Shown: piece by piece, positions 12,119 through 24,300 of the stretch | Layout of the letters: the number at the start of each line of letters is the position of its first letter | How positions within the stretch are numbered: position 1 is the first letter of the stretch | Origin: Scolanthus callimorphus | Lineage: Eukaryota; Cnidaria; Anthozoa; Actiniaria; Edwardsiidae | Length of the DNA: 64,000 bases | Assembly: GCA_033964015.1 (NCBI GenBank) | Contig: CM066912.1 | Location: 27,589,532 to 27,653,531, forward strand | Reading direction: 5' to 3' | Notes under the pieces: generated by a model | Told to the model about the DNA's origin: nothing | Database searches by the model: none | The model's input: only the letters and a program-made list of their open reading frames with translations | Translations under genes and position numbers: made by a program

Positions 12119-12589
12119 TATACGAGTCGACTTGCCCGCTGGCGGAACGCAACCCTGATCACGTGCTATGCTCTACAGACAAAAAAATATACACTTTTAA
12201 ACTGCAAAATACTTCTTGGTTAAATTCTGCCTACCAAAGGCTAATTTCAAATTATCACTTTTCCTTCCTTTGCCAAACCAGACTCTAAAAACTAGAAATA
12301 GACAAAGGAAGGATGACGAGCGGCAGGGAATATTTTCATTAATTTGATCAATTTGCTTGTCATAATAATGTAAGGTTTTCAGACAATAGCCGAGGGCTCC
12401 CACAGGCACTCTACTGTACACGTTGCAGGGCATGACGATTAACTGAAAATATGATGCACAAACTTGTCATGCACAAATTTGTCATGCTTTTGATGGATAT
12501 AGCAAGGTGGAAACCCATATAAAAAAGTATGGATTGCTTTTAAAGAATATTGAAATTCACCCCGGCCCTAAAAGATGGCAATATGATGG

Positions 12590-12780
12590 CCAAGGAACAC
12601 TGGCCCCCTCAATAATTTGGGAGCTGGCCCAACCCCTCCCCCCCCCCCCAGCGAAGTAAAATTTTTAGTGTCAACATGTAGGAAAAAGTGACCTACTTGC
12701 CCCCCCCCCCCCCCCAGCAAAAATAAAGGATTACCAAAGCTTCCCCCCCCCCCTCAGACAAACATTTCTAGCTACAGCCT
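12590..12780. repeat. Poly-C-interrupted repeat
   Basis: Three C-runs of 9 to 15 bases lie within short repeated text. Such runs recur all over this window and are likely unstable in sequencing. Confidence 0.6.
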
Positions 12781-13765
12781 TGGAAGGATGAGGGGTCCCC
12801 CTACAGCATACTTTTGCATAGAAATAATTTATTACTTGTGCTATTTTTTCAACTGATTTATCAATTCTTTGATCATTCATATTGGATTACTCAGTCAGTT
12901 AATATTTACAAATGAATATTTGCAGCCTTTTAGATGCAAAGTTTATGTTAGCATTTGACTTGCACTAATCTTTTAAAAAATATATGCCCTCTACCCCCTC
13001 CTACGGGTTTTCTGTCCAAAGTGAAAATCATTATATTACAAAAATTCAATATGTTCTATTTCATTCAGACATCTATCATGGCAGCACTTTGTTTTTCTTA
13101 CTTTTGTCTTAACATCTATGTGTGTTGTTCATGGCAACACTTTGTTTTTCTTACTTTTATCTGAACATCTATGTGTGTTGTGTTAAACACATTTATGAGT
13201 CAGGGTTAAGTGAGCCACAACATAAAACCATCTTCTAAACAGGAGGTATTCTACAAATCTTAAGCTAAATTGGTATGGCCCAGTTGTGCACACACATTTC
13301 TGATAAATTCAATTCAATATGGTGGTCAAGTCATACGCTGCAAAATTATACTTTGTTGTTTAGTCATTAACACTTTCCTTTGAAGACCATTTCAAACATC
13401 TGAAAGTAATATACAAAGAATGCAGCCCGCTAAAATATTAGTTAGATTTTTGAGGAGTCGATATTGAGAAATAATTGCATTCTCATTTAGCTGAAACTCT
13501 TGTGGGAATTTCAAAGCCTGTGAGTATTGAGAATAATTCAACTATGATGAGCAGCTACACTTATCTTTTTCCCTCTAATCAGGAAAAAGATTATCTATGA
13601 ATGATGGGATGCAATTTTAAGGTAAATATCTAGCACAACTGGAGGGTTCTCCATCTTTTCTCCTAACCTTCAGAATTGCATCCACCACAAAGAATTCATA
13701 CTCAGATTTTCAGAGAGCCAGAGGTTTCAAGATCGTTTAGCACAAACCTTTCAAGCAATTGGAGA
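12781..13765. other. Downstream flank of TMEM9 with a 53-bp tandem pair
   Basis: This contains the 3' UTR of TMEM9, which is transcribed leftward. A tandem duplication at about 13077-13182 repeats catggcarcactttgttttt and catctatgtgtgttgt. No other gene is seen. Confidence 0.5.
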
Positions 13766-16700
13766 CTAGCTAAGCATGCTTCTTGTATCATAAATGTGAC
13801 GTCTCTGCTCTGCCACTTCTCGTTTCCATCTTGCATGTCGCTGATCTAGATTTCTCATGGTAAAGCTACGGGATCTTCTTCTTTCTGTTAAAGCTTCCTG
13901 CATCTGAGATCATAAGACATTAAAAGGACTTTATGAGAACCTATAACATAATATATAGATTTAGCCACTGGCTAAAAGCGGAGCTCCCGGTTATAAAATT
14001 TTCTGTGCGACTGAAAGGGATTCCCATGTGTACATGGTTTATACTTATAGGCTTTTTAAGAAAAAAATGTCTCTTGATATGTACACAACAGTGTTTTCTT
14101 CGGTATGTTGCTGCATTGACACAATACAAATACAAGGAGGAACATAAGGATCCTGTCAAGTGAGATAAAAACCTCCTTCAGAAAAGTTAAGGAATTTATT
14201 CCTCCAAATGGAATGATTCAAAAGTGCAATAAAGAGAATATTTTTTCAAGCATAGATGACGTCATCGATGACGTCACATCACGTGACCACTTCATTTCGC
14301 TGATCTGATGATCTAGACTAAACTACCAAAGTTTGGTTGTTTTAGAGTCTTCCCTTCACGAGATATTAATTTTTCAAGCATAGATGACGTCATTGATGAC
14401 GTCACATCACGTGACCACTTCATTGCGCTCATCTGGTGACCTAGACTTCACTACCCAAGTTTGGTTGCTTTAGAGTCTTCCCTTCTCGAGATATTAACTT
14501 TTCAATCATTGATGACGTCATCGATGACGTCACATCACGTGACCGTGTTACAGCACCCCCCTTGTGGTATAGACAAAATATCCCAAGTATGGTTGTCTTA
14601 GCATGTTCCCTTGAGGAGATATAATTTTTTCTTTGCGTACCACAGGGTTCCCATGTGTACACGGACGGAAGGACAACACCGGACGGCGTATGCTATAGGT
14701 TTAATACCAGAAAAATAAAGAAAAATCATATCTCCCGAAGGAAAGCTTCAATAGAAGCCAAACTTGGACAAACTTTCAAAGACCATAAGAGGAACTCTGC
14801 ACCAAAGTCACATGCCCTTTCATCATCAATGATGTCATCAAAATTATCCATAATGCCTGTGACGTTCAAAAATCAACTTGATAGTATACTATACGTTTTT
14901 CCCTTAGGTATGGTGCTCCGCTTGCGCGGGCCTTTGGCCCGCGCTGGAGCTCCGCTATGACCTCCTGACCTCCTTCCAAACATCTTGGCTGGTTAAAGAG
15001 GACGATCCAGAGATTTTGGTCGCCAAGCCTGCAAATTTAGTTGCCATTGGCAACCATATGGTCACAATGTTGGGCCCTGGAAGTGCTAAATAATCTCATA
15101 TTTTGCGGCCAAAAATAAGATTCGCAAAACTGACTCATTCAACCACATTTGAGTTGAAACATTTTCCAGGTTTTTCCTTGACATTCCAGGAAGGAAATGA
15201 AAATCCAGGATATTCCAGTACCTATTTCCAGGACACATACAAACTGTGAAAAATGGGGAGACCAGCCGCATGGTCCCTCCTCTAGATCTGCCAGTGTATT
15301 GCAGCTGTTCACATGCTGTAAATTTACTTTTTAGATTTGTTTAGTAAAATGTGCCTGGAATATCCCCACAGATTTCCTCTGAATTTCTTTCTGTAAAATC
15401 TATGAAACTTGACTATTTCGCTTGACCTATTGATCAGAAGTCCTATAGAATGGCAAACAAACAAATAAAGGTTTACTTCTTTACCTGAACATTACTGACC
15501 TCATCTGAAATGATGCTGAGTTCTAATGGCTTTATTTTAGAATCCAAAAACAGATAGATACAGTATGCAATCAAAACTGCTAGTACTGCCATAATGAAGA
15601 TATTCACAACCTGAAAGATGGTAAGAGTAAAAAAATGCTTACTTAAAGAGCCTGTGTCAGCCACTCCTTTGTTAATGTTTTCATTTGACATTAGAAGACA
15701 AATTGGGTGTAGAAATCTCTTAATAAACTGCTAAAAACAAAGATTCAGATTTGATTTACTAAACTCAATCTATAACATTGCTCTTACATAACTATATTCT
15801 CTAAATCAGCAGATGGAAATGGATGCCTTTTTGATTTAGTATGTTGCTATGCTGTCAAAATGGTGGCTGACACAGGCTCTTTAATCATCTCAACTCACTT
15901 ACTGGAGTTTTCATAATAGGCCATGCTCGAATTACACTCCAGTGCCTACAAACAATAACCTCAAGTCAGGGCTCTTTTCTAAAATACTGTAAATGTATTG
16001 GAACTGTTAGAGAGCCTTGACTTGAAGCTATTGTCTCTTGAGCATTGCAGCGTAATTTGAACATGGGCTACAGTAAAAACCCACATAAAAGAACAAGTGG
16101 ATTAAGAACACTCAGGCTGAAATTTGGTTAAAAATGTACCTCATACATAAGAACATGTGGAGCCTGAAAAATGAGAGTTGTTCTTGTATACAAAAATGGC
16201 TGCCATTTAGATTCGAGTACAGGTACAGTAACCTACAGTGGTAGACTACCAAGTAGATCAACATAATGTGCTAGATGATTGCACACAGAGTTCAACAGCA
16301 GGTACTTATGGGGATTTCCAAGGTACATTAAGCAATTGTTTTTGGACTTGACAAATTGTTGCTACTAAATAATTACCTTCTGTCAATTACTTTTAATCTG
16401 CATTTTGACTGTTGGTAGTGCATGCAGTATTTGATATTTTAAGAATACCTTAAGAACATTTTCAGGCTGATTTTGCAAAAAACACCCAATGTAGGCAAGA
16501 ACAAAATCAGCCTGAAACCCCAAAACACCTGTTCTTTTATGCGGGTTTTTTACTGTATTGTGTAATTCCAGAAATTATCCAAAACCCCTCCCTCAAAATT
16601 GATTTGAGATGACCTGGCCTACCGGGAATTTCCACTACTGACGGCTGATTGTACATGCATGAGAAAGTGATCCCTCACCCTCTGGAATTTTCACATTCCT

Positions 16701-18278
16701 TCCACGGGCAGGTATGGATAATGGATTGTTTCTGGAATCACAAATTCTGCAAACTCTCCACCAACTGCCAATGAAACCATGTTTTGGTGTCCTTCAGTCA
16801 AACAATTATCTTAAGAGCCCTGATAGACTTCATATGAGCCCTGAGCAAAATGTTTTGGGTTGCTACAGGTTTGGTTAGTAGAGAAACTTTGGTTGATGAA
16901 TGCCATGAATGCAGTTTGTCAATTGGTAGAAAATATATTTAGAATTACAGCCATTCTCAGTTACAAGCGGTCTCTGGGAAAAAGCTGGGAAAACTCATTT
17001 TTTGTCAAAGTTTCCGTGGCAACGCAAGTGCTGTTTCACCGGCTTGTCGCGCACAGACAAGACAGAAAAACGAGTTTTCACTTGCAAGCTTTTTTCCTGC
17101 CGACCGCGTGTTACTGAGAATGGCTGTAAGGTGCTCAGTGTTGTCAAGAGAAGTCTTTTAGCAGGTGGTTATTCAAAAAAGTAGCTGGCCCAGTTGGGCT
17201 AATTTCAATGGTTCAATTATGCTTTTGACTCAATCAAAGTAGCTGGCAGTGGTTAAACGTAAAAAAGCATTTAGTAGCTGACAGACTCTGGTGGTCACCG
17301 GCTTGTTCTGACAGCACTGGGTGCTGTTCAATGGGATAGCCAGCCAAATCACTATGGGTCTCGACGAACTGTTGCACTGCCTTGAAAATTCACACTGCTA
17401 CCACACCCACAAACATCTGTGACTCCACCTACATTTGTCTGTGTGTTTTGTCTGGATTGTGTAACATTTCTATCTGCTGTCGTTCTTGGCCTCTGGTTAA
17501 CAGTTAATCAAGGAAAGTATTGATATGTTTTGATGTTGCATTACCTTAATGAGAATTGTGTTTCTGGCTTCATATTGGCACTGGCATCTCAAGCAGAACC
17601 TCTCTTCTCTCTTGACAATATGTTGACAAGTACTGTATTCAAAACAGAACAATAAAATACCAAAGGTATTGGGGAAGGCCAAGAAAAGCATGGTTTGATA
17701 CTGAGGTGTCATCACTATTATGCCTGGTACACACTTGCGAAAAATATCACAGGAACAAAATTCAGTGGTTTCAAATGTTGACAAAAAATGACATAAGATT
17801 GCTTTGGTGAAGTAATCTAATGGTGATCCATGGTTGATTATTGTTTGCAATTATTTTCCCTTGTGCTTTTTCATTGCAACCTAACGTCCTTATCATTATG
17901 TTCCTAGTGTGCACTGGGCAATATAACTATAAACATACAACAAGGAAACAGCCCGTCACTTCGTGACGCTAGAGACTCAACCTGAGTTCCCCCTTCCATA
18001 AACTGCTTTTTAATGACTTCCCTTCAAGAAAGACACCTTGCCCAATGCTTTTTTTGTGTGTTTTGCACTGGTCTCCCTGATTTTTTGGTGTCTGTCCGAA
18101 GAACCTGCTAAAATTGAAATCTGCAGCCATGGTTACGACCTAAGGTCTGGGCCCCAGTCACAACTCACTGCCACTGGAAACACTGAGAGACTCAATAACT
18201 TTATAACTTTAAAATATCAGTTAACCTTGTATGGCCTCCCCTTATAATTCAGCTTTACTGCCTAATAGGGTGAATAAA

Positions 18279-18334
<56 letters not shown>

Positions 18335-21300
18335 AACGCAAGCCTATTACACAGAAAGCCCATTTGACATCGGAATTGTTTGTATGCTTATTATATCTCA
18401 GTAAGGGAAGAGAAGAAATAGGTAAAGTAAAATTGTTCTAAGAAATTTTTAGTTTATCATAGGATTTTTTTAGAGAATTTCATGGCTTAGCGTGCGCTCT
18501 GTAGGCAGTGCCAGTGGTGTAAGTTTGTACACACTTGAATGAAAATTTTTCTCAGCTCAAATCTTTCGAATTAAAATTATCCCTGCACATAAAAGTAAGT
18601 AATCTGTAATAGAACCATTTAGGTTTGGATGTCTATGGTGCTTTCGGCTGAGGGAAATGAGTTCTTTTTTAGTTTACGTGGGAGATTTCAACATGGCCAC
18701 GATGGCGGCTTTGTCCCTCGCTGAAAAAATCGCTTGAATTAGAACTTAGCCAAAGGTGAATCTTTTCCAACAAAAACACGCACACTGGAGAGATTTCCTT
18801 CTTCTCTTCGGGTTTGTGCCCTTCGTTTTGCGATACAGCGTAAGGATTTATACTTTGAGAATATTATCCATGGCTTTACTTTGTGTAAATATGTCACTCG
18901 CGCGCTGAGGAAAGCAAAGGCACTGGTGTACGTTTGTTCAAGCTGAATGAAATTTTTTCTCAACTTCAATCTTTCGAATAAGAAATATCCCTGCACATTC
19001 CTGCAAGTAATCTGTGACAGAACCATTTAGGTCTGAATGACTATGGTGCTTTCGGCTGTGCGAACTGAGTTCTTTTTTAGTTTCTGTGGGAGATTTAAAA
19101 ATGGCGGCGATTGGCAGCTTTGTTCCTCGCTTACGAAATCGCTTGAATTAGAACTTAGCCCAGGGTGAATCTTTTCCAACCAAAACATGCTCACTGTCGA
19201 GATTTCCACCTTCTCTGAAGGTCTGTGAACTTCTTTTGGCGACACAGCTTCAGGCCTAAGCGGAGTGAGTGCGAACGATTTAGCCAATCACAAACATTTG
19301 CGCAGACAACCCGATTATAATAGTATAGATAATTCTGGTTTACATTACAGCTGGCTTGATGTGGACCAGCCTCATGGCAGGAAAGACATGAAGGCAGGTC
19401 AAAAGGCATGAAATAGGGCTGTGAAATCCCATGCAACATCATCCACCTCACAGCAGACATTAATGATGAAAATAGATAGTGAGTGTGAGTACATGGTAAC
19501 ATGCTTCATTCATTGTTTTATAAGAGGGTGAACACATTAACACTAAAAAGCTGTCTAATGTGTGGTTCCAGAAATTATCCATCCCCCCCCCCCCCCCACG
19601 GAAGACTTTGGAAATTCCAAAGGGGTGGGGGGTCAAAGGCCAAGGAAATTCCAGAGGGGACGGGGGGTCAAATTAACTTCTTTGTTTTGACATTTAAAAA
19701 TTTCTCTTTCTCTGAAGCGAAAAGAAGAAATTTTCATTGTCTATCCTCCGCGCAAAATTCGTGGAAGGGACGTATATACACGTTCGAGAAAACTAGTTAT
19801 TTGCACCTAAAGAAACTGTGATTTGCCTTTCTTAAAGCCCAAGTATTACAGAAATGTATTTCCTTGTCAATAGTCTAGCATATCAAAGAAAAATTATGCT
19901 CAAAGAATTTATTTTTCGCTGGCTCAACGCGTCCCAAAAGACGGCTGGGCACATAATGTTCAGAAACCATCAAGCGTGACATTTTCCACAATCATGTTTG
20001 TTGTACACATGAAATTCTAAAAATGCACATTTAATTAACGACACATCTTACCCTGTTCATCTTTTTTACCAAGAACGCAATATCAACAAAAACTTTCCGT
20101 GCAACATTGTTGCGTCCGCGTTCTGCGCGAAAAGTTGTTGACATCGAATCATAATATTCATCATTTCGTGTTGCATGTTTTTGCAGCTGAGCTGAATGTT
20201 GGGGGGGGGGGGGGGCAAAAACAGGTACCCAAAATGGAAATTCCAGGGGGGTGGGGGGGTCATTTCTGAACAGCCTTCCGTGGGGGGGGTGTGGATATTT
20301 TCTGGAACCACACAATGTACATTTGCATGGCCTTTGTCAATAGGGACTTTACGATGCGACAACGGCAACGAGAACGACAACGTCAAAGAACAGTACACTT
20401 GATTGCAGAGTACAATGCTTGCACATACAAATCTATAAAGTCAAATGCATTTCAACTTCTGAACTGAGTTTTCTTCTGAACTGAGACGTGAAATGCCATG
20501 TTTTACGCTCTGGTGAGAGCAGGAACATGGAGTGATGATTTCGATGTATTTTTGTTTGATATGATTGAGAATGATGCGAATTTGCTGTTATCAGGTTAAA
20601 ATGCAAAGGAAAATTGGAAACGATTGATGAATATTGAGAAATGCAAGGAAACCAGTAGACAAATTTTAGTAAGACATTATTGTTGCTGTTGCCGTTGTGG
20701 CATCTTAAACTCCCTAATGTTGTCAGCCCTACACTGAGAATGATCACTCTGATATCTCATGGTAGCAATGAGTATGTAGTGCATGCAAGAGATGCCATAT
20801 TTCTTCTGCAACCATATGGTTGCCAATGGCGACTAAATGTGGGGCTTGCGACCAAAATTTTAGAGCTAGTCGCCAAATGGCAGCCCATCTTTCTGAGTTC
20901 AACTGAGATCCATGTTTATGTGGTGACAAAATCTTTGCATTTTGGCAAATAAATTTTTTTAATTAGTCGCCAATGGCGCCTAGCAAAACAAGTTAATGTC
21001 TGGCCCTGGATGGGACATACATGTACATGAGCCCCATCAAGCGAATTTCATAGTTTCAAGAAAAATACAACAGAAGCTCAGAATTCCATTTGGATGGGTA
21101 AGTATCCCATCCAAATATCATGCTTACAAATAAAAAGCTTTAAACGTACCATTGGTCTGGCTCTACAGTTGCCACAAAGACATTTCTTGTTTTATTACTG
21201 CCAATTTCTTTAGGGCAGATACATTTACATCTCACGTCAGCATAAGATGCCTACAGTTACAAAATGGAAAATATATGTATAAAATATTATACTGAAAGTA

Positions 21301-24300
21301 TCGACATGCAATGAAATATTGCAAGGAGCCTAAATATTCAAGGAGAATGGATATTAAACACAAAGTTTGGACCTACAGGCCCATTTCATGGGCAGTTCCC
21401 ACTCATCCTCAGGGCACTTTTTTATTATTATTGCATCCCACCATTTACACAGGGTTCTAATTCCATGCATTTTTTAAGAGAAATTAATTGCTTGCATGCC
21501 TATAAGGGCTAACCAGCTCTGTTCTTTTATTGAGCATGGCTTGGTCGCTATGAAAAAATGATAAGGTTGCATAAAATACACTGCTTCATTGTGTTCGAGT
21601 ATCCCTGGGCTCTACCTAGAATGCGCCATGCGATACTAAACTCCTTGTTAGCGTCCTTTAAGCTCCATGCAAACAGGCCTGTAGATCCAAACTTTGTGTT
21701 TATCCATTCTCTTTGTATAATATATTATAAATAAGGCTAAATCCTGAATCATGAAACCCTGCAAATAGGAGGACTGTGTTGGCAGGGATGTAAATAATGG
21801 ACAATAACAACCAAAAGGTTGACATTTATATTAACGCTGTGGAGCTAGAACTAGTGTTTTGCTTACATTTCAAGGGAGAAAAAAATTGATGACAAAGGGC
21901 TAACACTTGACAAAGGAGAATGCTCGCTCAAAAACATCAGTAAAACACTAGTTCTCCAGAGCATGTTCCCTGTAAAGAGTATTCGCCATAATTTTTCATG
22001 GGGTGCCCGCCCACCTATTAATGCTTCCCAATGGAACGCAGTGTAGTTGGGAAGCTTTTTCATTTTGGCTTGTAGCTATTGGTATTGACAATTGACAGTA
22101 CTCGCATTCCACGATTTCATATGCATGAATCTGATTGGCAGTTGCATCAGAATGATTTATTCAGGATGTTTTAAATACATTTCGGTGGTCGTTGTACTTC
22201 ACTCTCGCCAGAAATCGACAGCAATTGTCCCCTGATTCTTCCATACTAGTCCAATACTCCGACAAATTTATGCATGGTATTGTTCTCCTCCATTGTATTG
22301 CCTCGTTCTATAATACACTCCATTGCACTCCATTGTTTTAGACAATGCCTTGCATAAATTTGTCAGTGTATTGGACAACCCTCGATTCTTCAGGCTCTCC
22401 TGCAGTATTTAATCAGGGAAAGGGGTACTCAGAGGCGACATAATAAGCAATTATTGGATGAGGATTTTGTGATCTCCAGAATAAACAATGTCAAGACAGG
22501 TGGAATCAGACGAGGCCGTGAGGCCGAGCTTGATTCCACTTGGCGAGACATTTTTTATTCTGGAAATCACAAAAACCGAATTCAATAATTGTTTTATTAT
22601 ACATTGATTCAGTAAAAATACTTTTCTTTCTGTCAAGCAGTTTATTTTACACAAGCGCCTTGTTAAAATAGGGAATGTGCTCTAGTCCCATGATGCATTG
22701 TGCGCGTATCAAGAATCAGCTTAGCTGATTCTTGAAGAATCAGCATGCTGATTCTTGGAGACCCTCAAAGTGCGTGATTCCCAAAGTAAAGCGCGCGCTC
22801 TTAGCCAATCAGAATCGAGATAGTGAGTACAATGTATAATAATTTCTATAAACTGTAACCAAAATTCCAAAGTACTTTTAAGCCAGCTTTTCACTAGTGA
22901 CGTAAGCGGAGAAGGGCCTCGCGCACGATGTTGAGCACACTTGAGTTGACCAAGAAATTGAGCTCAAATTTGTTTTAGATCTGCTGTGTTTTCCGAGATC
23001 TTGCCTAAAATGCTCCAAAAATAAAAGGAAACAAAAGCCCAATGATCGCAGTTTCTTTATAAAAACAATTTTTTATCAGAGATCAAAAGAGATTGGAGTA
23101 AAAAAATATTTTTCAAATGGTGTCATGCTGAAAACTAGAAAGCCGTGCGTAACATGTTGTCTCTCAAGCAGCGTTTTTCCGTTTTTGCCTATCGCGCAGG
23201 CAAATTTGCCTTTTTTTGCCTTATTTGTTTTTGCCTTTTTTGCTATTTTTTTCCTCTTTTTGCCTTTTCGCGCATAGATTTTGCTTTGCCCTTTTTGCAT
23301 TTTCACGCATAGATTTTGCTTTTGTTCTTTTTGCCTTTTCGCACATATATTTTGTTTTGCCTTTTCGCAAACATATATTTCGTTTTGCTGTCTTTGCCTC
23401 TTCGTGCATTTAATTTTTGCCCTTTTTTTAGCACAGAGATTTTGTATCGCAGTTCTTGGCCTCCCTTTGCATTTTGTGCCCGTTTTGTCTTGTCGTGCTT
23501 TGGTGTCTACTGCCAGTGGTTTTCTTCGCCTGTCTTCATTTTTGAAAGCCAGTTAACGTCGTCGTTTTTTCTCTTTGTGTTTTGTTTTTATAAAATTTAT
23601 TTGAACGCTTCCTTTGTTGCTCTTTTTGTCTCTCCTTAGCTTGTAAAGAGCCGCTCGCGAGCTGTCAATTTGGGCATTTTTTATGATGTGTAGTTGTCTA
23701 AATTGTGTACCGAGCATACAACTAAATTCAAGGCAGCCTCACAGCAGGCAAAAAAAACGGCAAAAATGGGCATGACAAGGCAAAAATGAGCGCATAAGGG
23801 CATGGCAAGGCAAAAAAGGGCACGAATAGGCAAAAAAGTGCGTGAATAAGCGAAAAAGGGCATGAATAGGCAAAAAACAGCATAATAAAGCAAAAAAATA
23901 GCATAACAAAGCCGAGGCGGATTTTAAACGAATGTTTGAGTGCTAACCACAATGGCTTTTAAAACGATGTTGAGCTATATTCAAGATGAGCTAAAAGAAG
24001 TAGAGAGTTTGAGGGAACTTGAGAACGAGATTATGAAGACACTCAATCCGGATGAGTGTTCTCTGTCTATTAAATTAAAAGGCTATTCTGCTTGCACTAT
24101 ACAGAAATATTGGATTGAACGCATGTTGTTGTTTTCGATTTTCTTCAGCTTTTCCGTTTCTCTTGTTTTCGCGCAATTGCAAAGACCATATAGAGGAGCA
24201 CATTTAATAACTACTTAAAGAGATGGAAGCAGTAACTGCGAGCGAATAAAAACCTAGAGGTTGTGAAACAAAGCAAAAATCTGCTAAAAAGGCAACCATT

